64,000 bases of DNA from Gracilibacillus salitolerans (GCF_009650095.1 NZ_CP045915.1:4898001-4962000), one strand, 5' to 3'. Numbered from the stretch's first letter, positions 37,339 to 46,516 are shown. The notes: generated by a model not told the origin, from the sequence alone. Numbers and translations are program-made.

Positions 37339-38034
37339 TTGGTAAATATAAGCGAGAAAGATATCAAGCCTTTACAAGAAAAGGTGATTTCATTACACAA
37401 GGAAGCCGTGGAAGGAAATGAAAAGGCTGTTCAAGACCTGCATCAAATGCTAGAACGGGTGCGATCCAACTATTCAGACATCCCCCTTTTGGATGCATAC
37501 CATGGTAGCACCATGATTTTAATAGCTAGGGATAAGACAAATCCGTTAGATAAATTGAGGTGGTCGAAATCAGGACTGAAGCTTCTAGATGAAGCAGTAA
37601 GTTCCGCCCCTCAAAATATCATAGCTCGATTATTAAGAGGTAAGGCTGCATATCAATTGCCTGAAAAGCATTTCCATCGAGCACAAACAGCGATTGAAGA
37701 CTACACTTTTCTCATTGAGCGGCAAATACATGGGGAAGGCTTCCTTAACATCAAAAGATACTGGCAGCTTATTTATGAACTAGGCAATGTATATCATCGA
37801 ATTGGCCAAAATCAGCATGCAAGTATGTGCTGGCTGAGGCTTAAGAACGAAACACAAGACCCTGATTTTCTGCATCTCCTCCAACTAAAGCTTAAATTAT
37901 TGGAAGGAAAACCTGCTGTTGAGTATATACCAAAAGTAGAAAGTCCGATATCAAAGTTGATAAGGAGGGCCGTTAGTGCAACTGAGAGCGAACTCCAACC
38001 GGTAAAAGCAGCAAGAGAAAGAAGAACATCGTAA
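37339..38034 (+). CDS. TPR protein 2
   Basis: 231 residues from TTG 37339 (GGGAGG upstream). Same architecture as TPR protein 1 over its first 140 residues (LLDAYHGSTMILIARDKTNPLDK, RLLRGKAAYQLPEKHF, AIEDYTFLIER), plus an extra C-terminal helical and basic tail (ISKLIRRAV). The pair looks like a tandem duplication. Followed after 77 nt by small helical protein B. Confidence 0.75.
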   Translation: MVNISEKDIKPLQEKVISLHKEAVEGNEKAVQDLHQMLERVRSNYSDIPLLDAYHGSTMILIARDKTNPLDKLRWSKSGLKLLDEAVSSAPQNIIARLLRGKAAYQLPEKHFHRAQTAIEDYTFLIERQIHGEGFLNIKRYWQLIYELGNVYHRIGQNQHASMCWLRLKNETQDPDFLHLLQLKLKLLEGKPAVEYIPKVESPISKLIRRAVSATESELQPVKAARERRTS

Positions 38035-38111
38035 AATAACAAAAAGAAACTTTAGTCCAATTTCCAACAGATAGTGAAGGAAAGTCTCTTTGGAAGGAGG
38101 TGAACCTATAT

Positions 38112-38357
38112 ATGACAAAGGATGTTATTAAAGTGATTAAGGAAGCAAGGGAGCACTCTGAACCTTTCGTTACAGATGCATTGATCAGAGGAGTCACCCG
38201 GCTTAGCAATGAAATGAATGATGTGGCAATCGATGTAAATCAATCTCCCCGAATGCTATTAGGGAAAATGGCTATTACGCTGAGGAATGGTGCCATCACA
38301 ACAGGAAAAGAAATGATGACGAGAGGATTAGAAAGAATGCAAAATTATCGGACATAA
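38112..38357 (+). CDS. Small helical protein B
   Basis: 81 residues from ATG 38112 (AAGGAGG 11 nt upstream; a GTG at 38100 touches the site). All-helical, no membrane span. Core ALIRGVTRLSNEMNDVAID and TLRNGAITTGKEMMTRGLER aligns to small helical protein A at 31000. Last gene of the plus arm. Family unknown. Confidence 0.65.
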   Translation: MTKDVIKVIKEAREHSEPFVTDALIRGVTRLSNEMNDVAIDVNQSPRMLLGKMAITLRNGAITTGKEMMTRGLERMQNYRT

Positions 38358-38397
38358 ACTTGCCGTTTCTTTGTCATGATTAGTTTACATTTTCATT

Positions 38398-38434
38398 AAT
38401 AAAAAAACACCATAGCTACGATGGCTGTGGTGGT
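38398..38434 (-). terminator. Terminator of the minus-strand TPR gene
   Basis: On the minus strand the stem ACCACCACAGC / GCTATGGTGT is followed by seven T residues. It also sits 40 bp after the end of the plus-strand arm, so it may serve both. Confidence 0.75.
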
Positions 38435-38471
38435 TTCTAAATTTTTAATGCTATCTCTCTTTATTATTCTC

Positions 38472-39011
38472 CTAACGTTCTTTCATTGCAACTTGCAATA
38501 ATTGTAGAGCCTCTTTACTCTTCGGCTCTATTGCTAATGCCTCGTTTAGTGCTTCTTTTGCTTTTGCAAGATCGCCCGTTTCCATATAACACTTAGCCAG
38601 GGACACCCATATTTCAATATCACTCATCCCTTGCTCAATACAATAACGGAATTCTTTGGCCGCTTCAGCGGGATCCCCCCCTAACATATCCGGCGTATTT
38701 AATAACTTGGAACCATTCATCCTTCTTGCGAGTGGCAATGTCGGGTCGATTTCAAGAGCAGTCGTGATCTCGTTGTCTAACTTGTTAAAGAGATCCATTT
38801 TATCCGTCAAACTCCACGCTGTATCAATTTGACGACCGTAAACTGCTGCAAGCCATGCATGAGCTTCCGCACTGTGAGGAACCAGTGTTATTGCCTCCTT
38901 GAACAATCGATGTGCTTTCTCGTACTCATCTATTTTAAACTCACTGTATCCTCGATGAAGCAAGTCTTGCAATAGAAGTTTCCCCTCTCTATCATGCTTG
39001 TCGTTAGACAT
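38472..39011 (-). CDS. Soluble TPR protein 3
   Basis: 179 residues; ATG 39011 after GAAGGGAGAG. Four or so TPR units: GYSEFKIDEYEKAHRLFKEAI, AHAWLAAVYGRQID, a GGDPAEAAKEFRYCIEQG block and WVSLAKCYMETGDLAKAKEAL. The NGSKLL.TPDMLGGDP motif occurs in many bacterial TPR proteins of unknown role. Convergent with the plus arm; probably part of the same islet. Confidence 0.78.
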   Translation of the reverse strand: MSNDKHDREGKLLLQDLLHRGYSEFKIDEYEKAHRLFKEAITLVPHSAEAHAWLAAVYGRQIDTAWSLTDKMDLFNKLDNEITTALEIDPTLPLARRMNGSKLLNTPDMLGGDPAEAAKEFRYCIEQGMSDIEIWVSLAKCYMETGDLAKAKEALNEALAIEPKSKEALQLLQVAMKER

Positions 39012-39365
39012 GGATAACTCTCTCCCTTCGGATAATCTTCAGCCATGCATAGTGGTTATTTGTAATAACATTCCAGATCCTTAAAGACTGGAATGTTTTA
39101 TTTTACTACCTAGCCTGTTGTCTGAATCTCTTATTCTTCATTTTCAAAAGTGGAGGATTCGGCTTTATGTGTCAGTAAACCCACCTTTATGATTTAAAAA
39201 GAAGCAAATAGCAGCATTAATTTCTTATGTTTTTCCTTATCTATGCATTATTTAAAAATATATAATGATTATATGTTGTTTGCTAAGATATGCTCTCGGC
39301 TAATGCCAATATCAAGATTATAGTTGAACTGATGAAAGTCTCACTTTATAACTCTTCAAAGAAAA
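39012..39365. other. Gene-free stretch with an orphan plus-strand terminator
   Basis: Contains AACATTCCAG / CTGGAATGTT at 39067-39097 followed by TTATTTTA, a good plus-strand intrinsic terminator, yet no plus-strand gene ends here; it could end a small RNA starting inside or antisense to the TPR gene. Nothing else recognised. Confidence 0.45.
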
Positions 39366-39404
39366 AAATCCAGCAATGTTTCACGGAGAAACGTTGCTGG
39401 ATTC
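39366..39404 (-). terminator. Terminator of the amino-acid ABC operon
   Basis: Minus strand: AATCCAGCAACGTTTC pairs with TGAAACATTGCTGGATT (one G-T pair), then TTTTTTC. Strong, 20 nt after the ATPase stop. Confidence 0.9.
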
Positions 39405-39424
39405 CTTGTTTATAAATTTAGTTG

Positions 39425-40153
39425 TTATAAAACTTTCGATAGAAATGCTTGAGTTCTTTCGTTTTGCGGATGATTAAATAGTTCATCTGGTGTACCTTGT
39501 TCCACGATAAAACCTTCATCCATAAAGATAACACGATCGGCGACTTCCTTAGCGAAGCCCATTTCATGTGTCACGATTGTCATCGTCATTCCTTCTTCAG
39601 CCAAATCTTTCATGACCTGAAGTACTTCCCCAACCATTTCTGGGTCTAAGGCCGAGGTAGGCTCATCAAACAACATAATGTGCGGTTCCATCGCTAAAGC
39701 ACGAGCTATGGCTACCCGTTGCTTTTGTCCGCCAGATAAGTTGTCCGGATATACATCTGCCTTTTCTACTAATCCAACTTTATCTAGTAGCTGTGTTCCT
39801 AATTCATTGGCTTCTGATTGTGATTTGCCTTTTAATCGTTTAGGTCCAAGTGTAATGTTTTCCATTACCGTCATGTGTGGGAACAGATTAAATTGTTGGA
39901 ATACCATCCCCAACCTTTGACGCAATTCATTAATATTAGTTTTCGGATCGGTGAGATTATCTCCTTCAATAAAAATATCTCCACCAGTTGGCTCTTCTAA
40001 TAGATTCATACAGCGTAAAAGTGTACTTTTTCCAGAACCTGAAGGGCCAATGACACACACTACTTCTTGTGAGTGAACATCCATATTTATATCTTTTAGA
40101 ACCTCTAATTTACCAAATGATTTTTTAAAATTATTTACCTCGATCATTTTCAT
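39425..40153 (-). CDS. Polar amino-acid ABC transporter ATPase (GlnQ-like)
   Basis: 242 residues; ATG 40153 overlaps the permease stop (ATGA-type coupling). Walker [13 protein letters not shown]-loop MVFQQFNLF, signature [16 protein letters not shown], Walker [15 protein letters not shown]-loop VTHEMGF. Family of GlnQ/HisP that powers import of glutamine, arginine, cystine or similar. Its last 30 codons are duplicated 10.3 kb away at 29031-29120. Confidence 0.95.
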   Translation of the reverse strand: MKMIEVNNFKKSFGKLEVLKDINMDVHSQEVVCVIGPSGSGKSTLLRCMNLLEEPTGGDIFIEGDNLTDPKTNINELRQRLGMVFQQFNLFPHMTVMENITLGPKRLKGKSQSEANELGTQLLDKVGLVEKADVYPDNLSGGQKQRVAIARALAMEPHIMLFDEPTSALDPEMVGEVLQVMKDLAEEGMTMTIVTHEMGFAKEVADRVIFMDEGFIVEQGTPDELFNHPQNERTQAFLSKVL

Positions 40154-40806
40154 GCTACATCTAGTCTCCTTTCAAGCCAACGCGAGAATAGGCTTAAAGA
40201 ATAAATAATGACAAAATACAGAACGCCAACAGCAAATAATATTTCGAAAGCATGGAAATTAGCTGCATAAATGGTTTGGCCCGATAAGGTAAGCTCAGCT
40301 AATCCTATTGCGGAAAGAAGTGAAGTATCTTTAATGCTTACAATAAATTGGTTGACGAATGCGGGGATCATGCGACGTATGGCTTGAGGTAAAATAATTA
40401 AACGCATCGTTTGGCTATAAGAAAAACCAATTGTTCTTCCGGCTTCCATTTGCCCTTTATCAATAGAGTTTATTCCAGCACGGAAAATTTCTACTAAATA
40501 GGCTGCAGCATTGACCGTAATCGCAATCACACCTGCGGAAAACGCTGTTAGGTTAATATCAAGTACACTTGGCAAACCGAAATAAATAAATAATATTTGA
40601 ACGAGTAAAGGTGTTCCTCGAATGATATCAACAAAAGCAGTTGAAATCGTCCTTAATATTTTACTCTTCGTTATACTAAATACACCTAGAACTAGTCCAA
40701 TAAACATTGCTAGAATAAGTGAGATAACCGTTACTTCTATTGTCACTCCCATTCCTTTTAATAGAGTGGGTAATCCTTCAAGAATAATATTTATCGTATC
40801 CATCAT
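40150..40806 (-). CDS. Polar amino-acid ABC permease
   Basis: 218 residues, five helices, HisM/GlnP type with the EAA loop [27 protein letters not shown]. Starts [20 protein letters not shown]. Coupled to the ATPase downstream by a 4-nt overlap. One permease gene, so a homodimer is expected. Confidence 0.94.
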   Translation of the reverse strand: MMDTINIILEGLPTLLKGMGVTIEVTVISLILAMFIGLVLGVFSITKSKILRTISTAFVDIIRGTPLLVQILFIYFGLPSVLDINLTAFSAGVIAITVNAAAYLVEIFRAGINSIDKGQMEAGRTIGFSYSQTMRLIILPQAIRRMIPAFVNQFIVSIKDTSLLSAIGLAELTLSGQTIYAANFHAFEILFAVGVLYFVIIYSLSLFSRWLERRLDVA

Positions 40807-40887
40807 GCTAACGCATCCCTCTTTTCTTTAGAAAAGGTGTGACAAACTGCGTCACACCCTTTAATTTGATCAGAATTTTTATGCTAA

Positions 40888-41688
40888 TTATTCTGAAAAA
40901 TATTTGCTATAAATCTCGTCAAACTCACCGCTATCTTTTAGGTCTTGAAGTCCAGCATTGATTTTCTCTACTAGTCCTTCACTATCTTTAGAAATGGCAA
41001 TTCCATAGTCTTCACTTGGATATTTATCACCGACTAATTGAAGCTCGGAATCTTCGCCATCTTGGTTGATTTTGTAGGCAACACTAGGATAATCATTGAT
41101 GACAACATCAGCATTGCCGTTTTCTAACTCCATATACATGGTAGCATCGTCTTGGAGTTTAGTGACCTCACCATTATATTTTTCAGCAAGTTCGTTGGCT
41201 AATTCTAAACTGGATGTTCCTTGTTTTGCAACAATGGTTTTTCCTTCTAAGTCTTCTTCACCCTCAATAGTACTATCTTTTAACGTAATTAAAGATAGAC
41301 CTGATTCAAAATATGGATCTGAAAAATCAACTACTTCTAATCGATCCTCTCTTATTCCGATAGCAGATACAGCTGCATCCACTTGATTAGCTTGTAGTGC
41401 TGGGATAATACCATCAAATTTCATGTTTTCCCAGTTAACAGTTAAGTCTGCTTTCTCAGCAACTGCTTCCACTAGTTCAACATCGAAACCAGTAAATTCT
41501 TCATCTACTTTATATTCAAATGGTGGATAGTCTTGCACCGCTGCAACTGTGATTTCTTCTTTTGCTTCACCCGAAGAGTTACTATCATCTTCACCTGTTC
41601 CACATCCTGCTAACGCAAATGCAATGATACCAACCAAAGCAATCATGATAATCTTATTAACAAATCTGGTTTTCTTTTGTTCATGCAT
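40888..41688 (-). CDS. Polar amino-acid-binding lipoprotein
   Basis: 266 residues from ATG 41688 with GGTAGGAGG 10 nt upstream (the GTG at 41709 overlaps the site). Signal peptide with lipobox ALAGC, acidic/Ser linker, and a family-3 binding fold: YPPFEYKVDEEFTGFDVEL, IPALQANQVDAAVSAIGI, VEKINAGLQDLKDSGEFDEIYSKYF. First gene of the ABC operon. Ligand class: glutamine/arginine/cystine, not decided. Confidence 0.93.
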   Translation of the reverse strand: MHEQKKTRFVNKIIMIALVGIIAFALAGCGTGEDDSNSSGEAKEEITVAAVQDYPPFEYKVDEEFTGFDVELVEAVAEKADLTVNWENMKFDGIIPALQANQVDAAVSAIGIREDRLEVVDFSDPYFESGLSLITLKDSTIEGEEDLEGKTIVAKQGTSSLELANELAEKYNGEVTKLQDDATMYMELENGNADVVINDYPSVAYKINQDGEDSELQLVGDKYPSEDYGIAISKDSEGLVEKINAGLQDLKDSGEFDEIYSKYFSE

Positions 41689-41740
41689 TAAGAATAAGCC
41701 TCCTACCAAAAATTATTTGTTAAAAAAAACGACATTGTCT

Positions 41741-41769
41741 ATTGTATCGATATATTGAATCATTTCCAA
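41741..41769 (-). promoter_or_regulatory. Predicted sigma-A promoter of the amino-acid ABC operon
   Basis: Minus strand TTGGAA, 17-bp spacer, TACAAT, about 50 bp before the binding-protein start. Fits housekeeping promoters; not verified. Confidence 0.5.
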
Positions 41770-42036
41770 ACTAGATTAATGTTGGTTTGTGATGATATAT
41801 TTATATTTTTCAAGTTATTCTTATTTATGTAGTGGATTTTGTAGAAATCCTCTGAGAGAGTTAGATATACTGGCACATCCTTTAATATTGGTATTTTAGA
41901 GTTTGAGAGAAAGTAGGGAACCCTCCTCCTATACAATAATTGGATGTATCTTTCTATACTCTTGCTAATCAAAATGAGGTTATTAACAGTTATTCGGTTA
42001 TCCTAACCACATAGATATAACTTCGTTCAAAAACAT
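41770..42036. other. Gene-free stretch upstream of the ABC operon
   Basis: AT-rich. A 70-codon minus frame at 41760-41972 has no ribosome site and no family features, so I do not call it. No clear riboswitch fold. Confidence 0.4.
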
Positions 42037-42074
42037 AGAGGCTGCCCCAAGTCTATATTATGGAGGCAGCTTCT
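42037..42074 (-). terminator. Terminator of the secreted protease gene
   Basis: AGAGGCTGCC / GGCAGCTTCT (10 bp, one G-T pair); on the minus strand followed by ATGTTTTTG, 41 bp after the stop codon. Confidence 0.65.
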
Positions 42075-42115
42075 ATTTATAGGATTTTCATATATTCTCA
42101 GAATAAATTATTCAG

Positions 42116-44182
42116 TTATTTGTTTTTATTAGCCTTCATCACTACTTCATAATCATACTCAGCACTTCCGCCCTTACCAGGTTCAGGTGCATAAGTAACC
42201 ATCATTAATACTTTAGCGTATTGAGAGCTTTGTAACATATCACGAAGATCTACCTTATCACTTTCACTCATATTTAGTAGATCTGGGAATTGAATGACTT
42301 TGACATGATTGTCTTTCCCTTTTGCTTTTCCTTTCTTAAATCCGATGAACTGAACTTGATAATCGACGTATTCCTTTGTTACTTGTTCTAAACTCATGAA
42401 ATCATCAGTAATTTCCATTGCATCAATTAGCTCGTCATTTATTTTAAGGTTTGATAAATACCAACCTTCTTCATTGTAACCCCAGTCTGTCATGTAACGA
42501 AATGCCAGATGTACCTTTTGACCAGCATACTGAGAAAGATCGAAACTCTCTGTTGTCCAACCATTTGAACTTCCAGTGAACCCTGGTACATTTTCTTTGA
42601 TCGTTGGATAGCCCTCTTCCACGATATCACTACTTGTGTTTTCATTTGCCAAAGAAGTCCACGTCTGCCCATTATCTGTTGATACTTGAACAACACCGAA
42701 ATCCCAATGTTCTTCTATCTCATATTTTGTTTCAAAAGATAGGACGGGATTTGTATCACCTGTTAGATCAAGCTCTTTTATTAAGAAATTATCTGCCTGG
42801 TCCCCTTGATTCCCCCAAAGAACCTCACCTTTATCTGAGTTATTTACAGTTGTCCAATTGGTGCCAAGGAAATCAATACCTTTGAAATACAGATGATCGA
42901 TCTTCTTGTCAGGTGTAATGAATTTCATATCTGTTCCCCAAGCTGGTGCCAAAGTATCCAACTCCGATGCTGCTTCTAGATTAGGAGTTAAGTCTATGGT
43001 ATTAAAATTATATGTTTCACTATCTCCTTGATAGTTTCCATCTAACATTAATGCGATCATAAAATCTTGATAAACTGCTTTAAAGTCTCGATCACTTCCC
43101 ATTTCTTCTAAAACCGCATTTATACTATCAATACCTTGTAATTGGCTTTTAAACTCTTTCTGAAGAAATTCTTGTCCGTATTGTTCATATAAATAGAGTT
43201 GGAATAGGTAGGCAATTCCATAGTCACCTAGGATTTGAAGATCAGACTGATCTCCCCACTGTGTTAAGGAGTTCTTAAGGTTATTCATAATAAAATCAAC
43301 GTGTGATGTTGAATGACCATATCCCACCAGATATTGTGCAAAATCAGATAATCCTTCATTAATAAAATTTTCTTCTGCTGGATCACTGTCACGATGAAGT
43401 AAATGTTGAAATTCATGTGCAAAGGTTCCTTCATACAAGAAAGGTCTATCAGCATCCGGACCTGTACGGTTTGCCCAATCAAAACTATCAATTGTCATTA
43501 CATTTCGATCCGTAAAATCACTTATAGTAGGTGAAAAATACCCTGCAATATAACTTGGATAGTTCGGATCATAATAATTATCATCTTTAATGTTATCTAT
43601 TAAGATAACAACACGCCCAGAATCGTCTTGATGATATTCAGGAAATATGGCCTGTTCTCCCTTTCTTTCAGCAGGAGCATCGAAAAATTCAACCTCTTGT
43701 TCATACATATTTTCATCAAACTCATTTAAAAGATAATGAACCTGCTCATCAGTAACTACAGATACTTCAGCAGCATTCCTTGGATCTCCTTCAGGATACT
43801 CCAAGTTGTCAGCTACCCATACCTCTCCATGTTCACCTACTCCTTTAAGGGTAAATTCTGTTAGTACATATTGACCTGATGTATTATTAACCGTAACCCA
43901 CGGTTTGCTAATGCCTATATCATCTGGTGTGACGGCTGAAGATACCCCAGCATCTTTACTTTCTGATGATTCTTCTTCGTTTACATCAGCCCCACTAAAA
44001 TCAACCCTTCCTTCCTTTAAGGCCTCTTCTACCGTTTCAGAGCGAAAATCTGGATCTACTTCTTGCACATTCGGATCTGGGTTATACCCTTTAACTTGCG
44101 CACTTACTATGGAAGGGAATAACATACTACCTGCTAGAATGGGAATAGATAAAACGGATAAAACTTTTTTTGATGTTTTCAT
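42116..44182 (-). CDS. Secreted zinc metalloprotease with immune-inhibitor-A-like C-terminal domain
   Basis: 688 residues; signal peptide 1-28 (SIVSA), acidic pro-region about 30-90. Zinc site HEFQH at 256-260 with the third ligand probably E276 in FINEGLSDF, a gluzincin arrangement as in peptidase M30 (hyicolysin)/M6-related enzymes. The region about 430-600 (VLSFETKYEIEEHWDFGVVQV, WTTESFDLSQYAGQKVHLAFRY, EEGWYLSNLKI) is the beta-sandwich found C-terminal to immune inhibitor A proteases. It should digest extracellular protein. The very acidic composition suits a salty habitat. Confidence 0.82.
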   Translation of the reverse strand: MKTSKKVLSVLSIPILAGSMLFPSIVSAQVKGYNPDPNVQEVDPDFRSETVEEALKEGRVDFSGADVNEEESSESKDAGVSSAVTPDDIGISKPWVTVNNTSGQYVLTEFTLKGVGEHGEVWVADNLEYPEGDPRNAAEVSVVTDEQVHYLLNEFDENMYEQEVEFFDAPAERKGEQAIFPEYHQDDSGRVVILIDNIKDDNYYDPNYPSYIAGYFSPTISDFTDRNVMTIDSFDWANRTGPDADRPFLYEGTFAHEFQHLLHRDSDPAEENFINEGLSDFAQYLVGYGHSTSHVDFIMNNLKNSLTQWGDQSDLQILGDYGIAYLFQLYLYEQYGQEFLQKEFKSQLQGIDSINAVLEEMGSDRDFKAVYQDFMIALMLDGNYQGDSETYNFNTIDLTPNLEAASELDTLAPAWGTDMKFITPDKKIDHLYFKGIDFLGTNWTTVNNSDKGEVLWGNQGDQADNFLIKELDLTGDTNPVLSFETKYEIEEHWDFGVVQVSTDNGQTWTSLANENTSSDIVEEGYPTIKENVPGFTGSSNGWTTESFDLSQYAGQKVHLAFRYMTDWGYNEEGWYLSNLKINDELIDAMEITDDFMSLEQVTKEYVDYQVQFIGFKKGKAKGKDNHVKVIQFPDLLNMSESDKVDLRDMLQSSQYAKVLMMVTYAPEPGKGGSAEYDYEVVMKANKNK

Positions 44183-44470
44183 TTTCGTCCTCCTATTTTT
44201 TAAAAATATGTAATAGTTAATATAGTATCAATAGATTCACAAATATTTTGTCATAATTAGGCTAGTAGATTTGTTTTTTTATCGTTAAAATCTTGTATTT
44301 TTCAGCAACTATTTTAAATTAGAATAGGAATACAAGTATGCAAAAATTGGTGAGCAATGAGTGATCGTTCATTGTAAAAGAGGATTATTGCTTATTTATT
44401 TTTCCCGAAAATTCGAGTATAGTAGGGTTAAATGAGGCATAATTTTGGTCATACTAAGGAGTGAATCGAA

Positions 44471-44671
44471 ATGCCAAACGATGAACTAGCAAAAAGAAGA
44501 TGGCTTGCTATACCAAGTGACTTTCGCAAAAAACTAGAAAACAATGTGTTTTGTTCCAATTGTGGAGAAACGACAATTGTTGATTATGAGGTTGATTCTG
44601 TTAACCATGACATCATCCTAAAAGGTTATTGTAAAAAATGTAATGGGGAAGTCGCACGGGTTATTAATTAA
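44471..44671 (+). CDS. Small zinc-ribbon protein
   Basis: 66 residues; ATG 44471 after AGGAG. Two CxxC knuckles (FCSNCGETT and YCKKCNGEV) form a zinc ribbon; the N-terminus LAKRRWLAIPSDFRKKLENN is basic. Many Bacillales encode such uncharacterised proteins. No neighbour explains it. Confidence 0.75.
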   Translation: MPNDELAKRRWLAIPSDFRKKLENNVFCSNCGETTIVDYEVDSVNHDIILKGYCKKCNGEVARVIN

Positions 44672-44785
44672 ATTGTTCCATTCCCCATTGAACAACATCT
44701 CCCTTTAAAAGCTTACTAATTAAAGGGAAGATGACTGTTTTCCTATGATAAAGTGTGACTATTCGGGGAAATCCACTATACTAGC

Positions 44786-46516
44786 TTATGTTAATTGCTG
44801 TTCTGCAAATTCTCTATATAATTCATGTGTATCGACAAGTTCCTGATGGGTACCAATCCCGGTTACTTTACCGTTTTCAATAAAAATGATTTTGTCAGCA
44901 TTTACAATGGTTGATAATCGATGGGCAATAACAAAAGCTGTTCGCCCTACCATTAATCTTGTCAGCGCTGCTTGAACTATCCCCTCTGATTGACTATCTA
45001 AACTTGCTGTCGCTTCATCCATCATTAAGATTTTAGGATTTCGCAAAAATGCTCTTGCTATATTAATCCGCTGCCTTTGCCCACCAGAAAGTTTAATCCC
45101 TCTTTCACCAACATCGGTATCTAAACCTCGATTAAATTCTTTTATAAATCCATCCGCATAGGCCATTTTCGCAACTTCCCATAATCGGTCATCCGGAATA
45201 CGATCTGCATCCGGCATACCATAGCTTAAATTTTCACGAATAGTACCAGCCATAATCGCACTTTCTTGGGATACGTACCCAATTTGACTCCGCCATGCCT
45301 CTAAAGATAATTTGTTAATAGGCGTATTGCTAACTAATATTTCACCAGAATTCAGCTCATAATATCTTTCGATCAAAGAGAATATAGTTGACTTTCCACC
45401 ACCACTCGGACCCGCAAAAGCAATCATTTCCCCAGGGTTTGCATTAAATGAGACATTTTGTAGGACAGTTTCTCCTTCCTCATATGCAAACGAAATATCG
45501 GATACATAAATTGGTAGATTGGATATATCCATCTCAATTCCTTCCTGTCCGTTCTCATCAGACAAATTAAGAATATCAATAATTCGTTCTGTCGCTCCCT
45601 TAGCCTTCTGTAATTGGGTGAAAAACATCGCAAAAGAAGTAATAGGAAAGATAATCTGAAATAGATACAGTAAAAACGCTACTAGTGAACCTGTAGACAT
45701 AGAACCTTCAGCAACACGAATTCCTCCGTAACCAATAATCACAACGATAACCATCATCATTACTGTATACATAAGTGGGCCAATCAAGGCAAAAATTCGT
45801 GCTTCCTTTAATCCAAATTGAAATAATCTATTAATTCCTGCTACTCCCTTTTGTTTCTCAACGGATTCAGCAGTAGATGCTTTCATCAAACGAATTTCAC
45901 TGATTGTCTGTTGAATCATTCCTGTAAATGTAGCCGTCTCATCCTGTAATCCTCTAGACACTTTCGACATTTTAGACCCTAACGGAATCATTACTGCCAT
46001 TGTAACAGGTACAGATACCAACATGATCAACGTCATTTTCCAATCCATAATAAGTAAAATAGTAATAGCCCCAATAATAGAAATGACCCCGCTTATAAAT
46101 TGAGGAAAATGCTGGGTAATTAAATCTTTTACAATTCCTGTATCATTAACAACCCGACTAACGGATTCTCCACTTGCCTGTTTATCAAAGTAACGAACTG
46201 GGAGACGGATCAGCTTTTTCCACATACTCTCACGTAATCTTGCTACAATCCTCTGCCCAACATATGACAGTAAATAGGTAGATACGCCATCGGTGACTGC
46301 CTGTAAAATAAACACAGCAACAATGGCAATGATAATACCTGTACTCAACGATTCTAATGAAAATCCATCAACCAATTCACCAGTCAAAATCGGTATTGTC
46401 AATCCAATTAGGGTTGTAATGACACTTCCTATTAATCCTAAAGTTAAAGCTAGTTTTGGGATATTGGTGGATTGAATAAGTAATAGAAAAGATTTTAATC
46501 CTTGATTATTTTTCAT
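44786..46516 (-). CDS. BmrA-like multidrug ABC exporter
   Basis: About 576 residues from ATG 46516 (TAGGAG upstream; ATG 46543 inside the regulator gene is an alternative). Six-helix membrane domain about 20-310, then the ATPase with Walker A GPSGGGKSTIF, signature LSGGQRQRINIARAFL, Walker B ILMMDEATASLDS. VRYFDKQASGESVSRVVNDT and the whole layout track Bacillus subtilis BmrA, a homodimeric drug/lipid exporter. Follows the MerR regulator directly, so both are transcribed together. Confidence 0.92.
   Translation of the reverse strand: MKNNQGLKSFLLLIQSTNIPKLALTLGLIGSVITTLIGLTIPILTGELVDGFSLESLSTGIIIAIVAVFILQAVTDGVSTYLLSYVGQRIVARLRESMWKKLIRLPVRYFDKQASGESVSRVVNDTGIVKDLITQHFPQFISGVISIIGAITILLIMDWKMTLIMLVSVPVTMAVMIPLGSKMSKVSRGLQDETATFTGMIQQTISEIRLMKASTAESVEKQKGVAGINRLFQFGLKEARIFALIGPLMYTVMMMVIVVIIGYGGIRVAEGSMSTGSLVAFLLYLFQIIFPITSFAMFFTQLQKAKGATERIIDILNLSDENGQEGIEMDISNLPIYVSDISFAYEEGETVLQNVSFNANPGEMIAFAGPSGGGKSTIFSLIERYYELNSGEILVSNTPINKLSLEAWRSQIGYVSQESAIMAGTIRENLSYGMPDADRIPDDRLWEVAKMAYADGFIKEFNRGLDTDVGERGIKLSGGQRQRINIARAFLRNPKILMMDEATASLDSQSEGIVQAALTRLMVGRTAFVIAHRLSTIVNADKIIFIENGKVTGIGTHQELVDTHELYREFAEQQLT

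Noticed and set aside
30991..38357. Idea that the small proteins and TPR genes are a second gas-vesicle locus
   Set aside because: None shows the GvpA/J core, GvpK, GvpL or GvpN patterns seen at 61-64 kb.
41760..41972. 70-codon minus-strand ORF upstream of the amino-acid ABC operon
   Set aside because: No ribosome site, no family-like features, and it overlaps the operon promoter.
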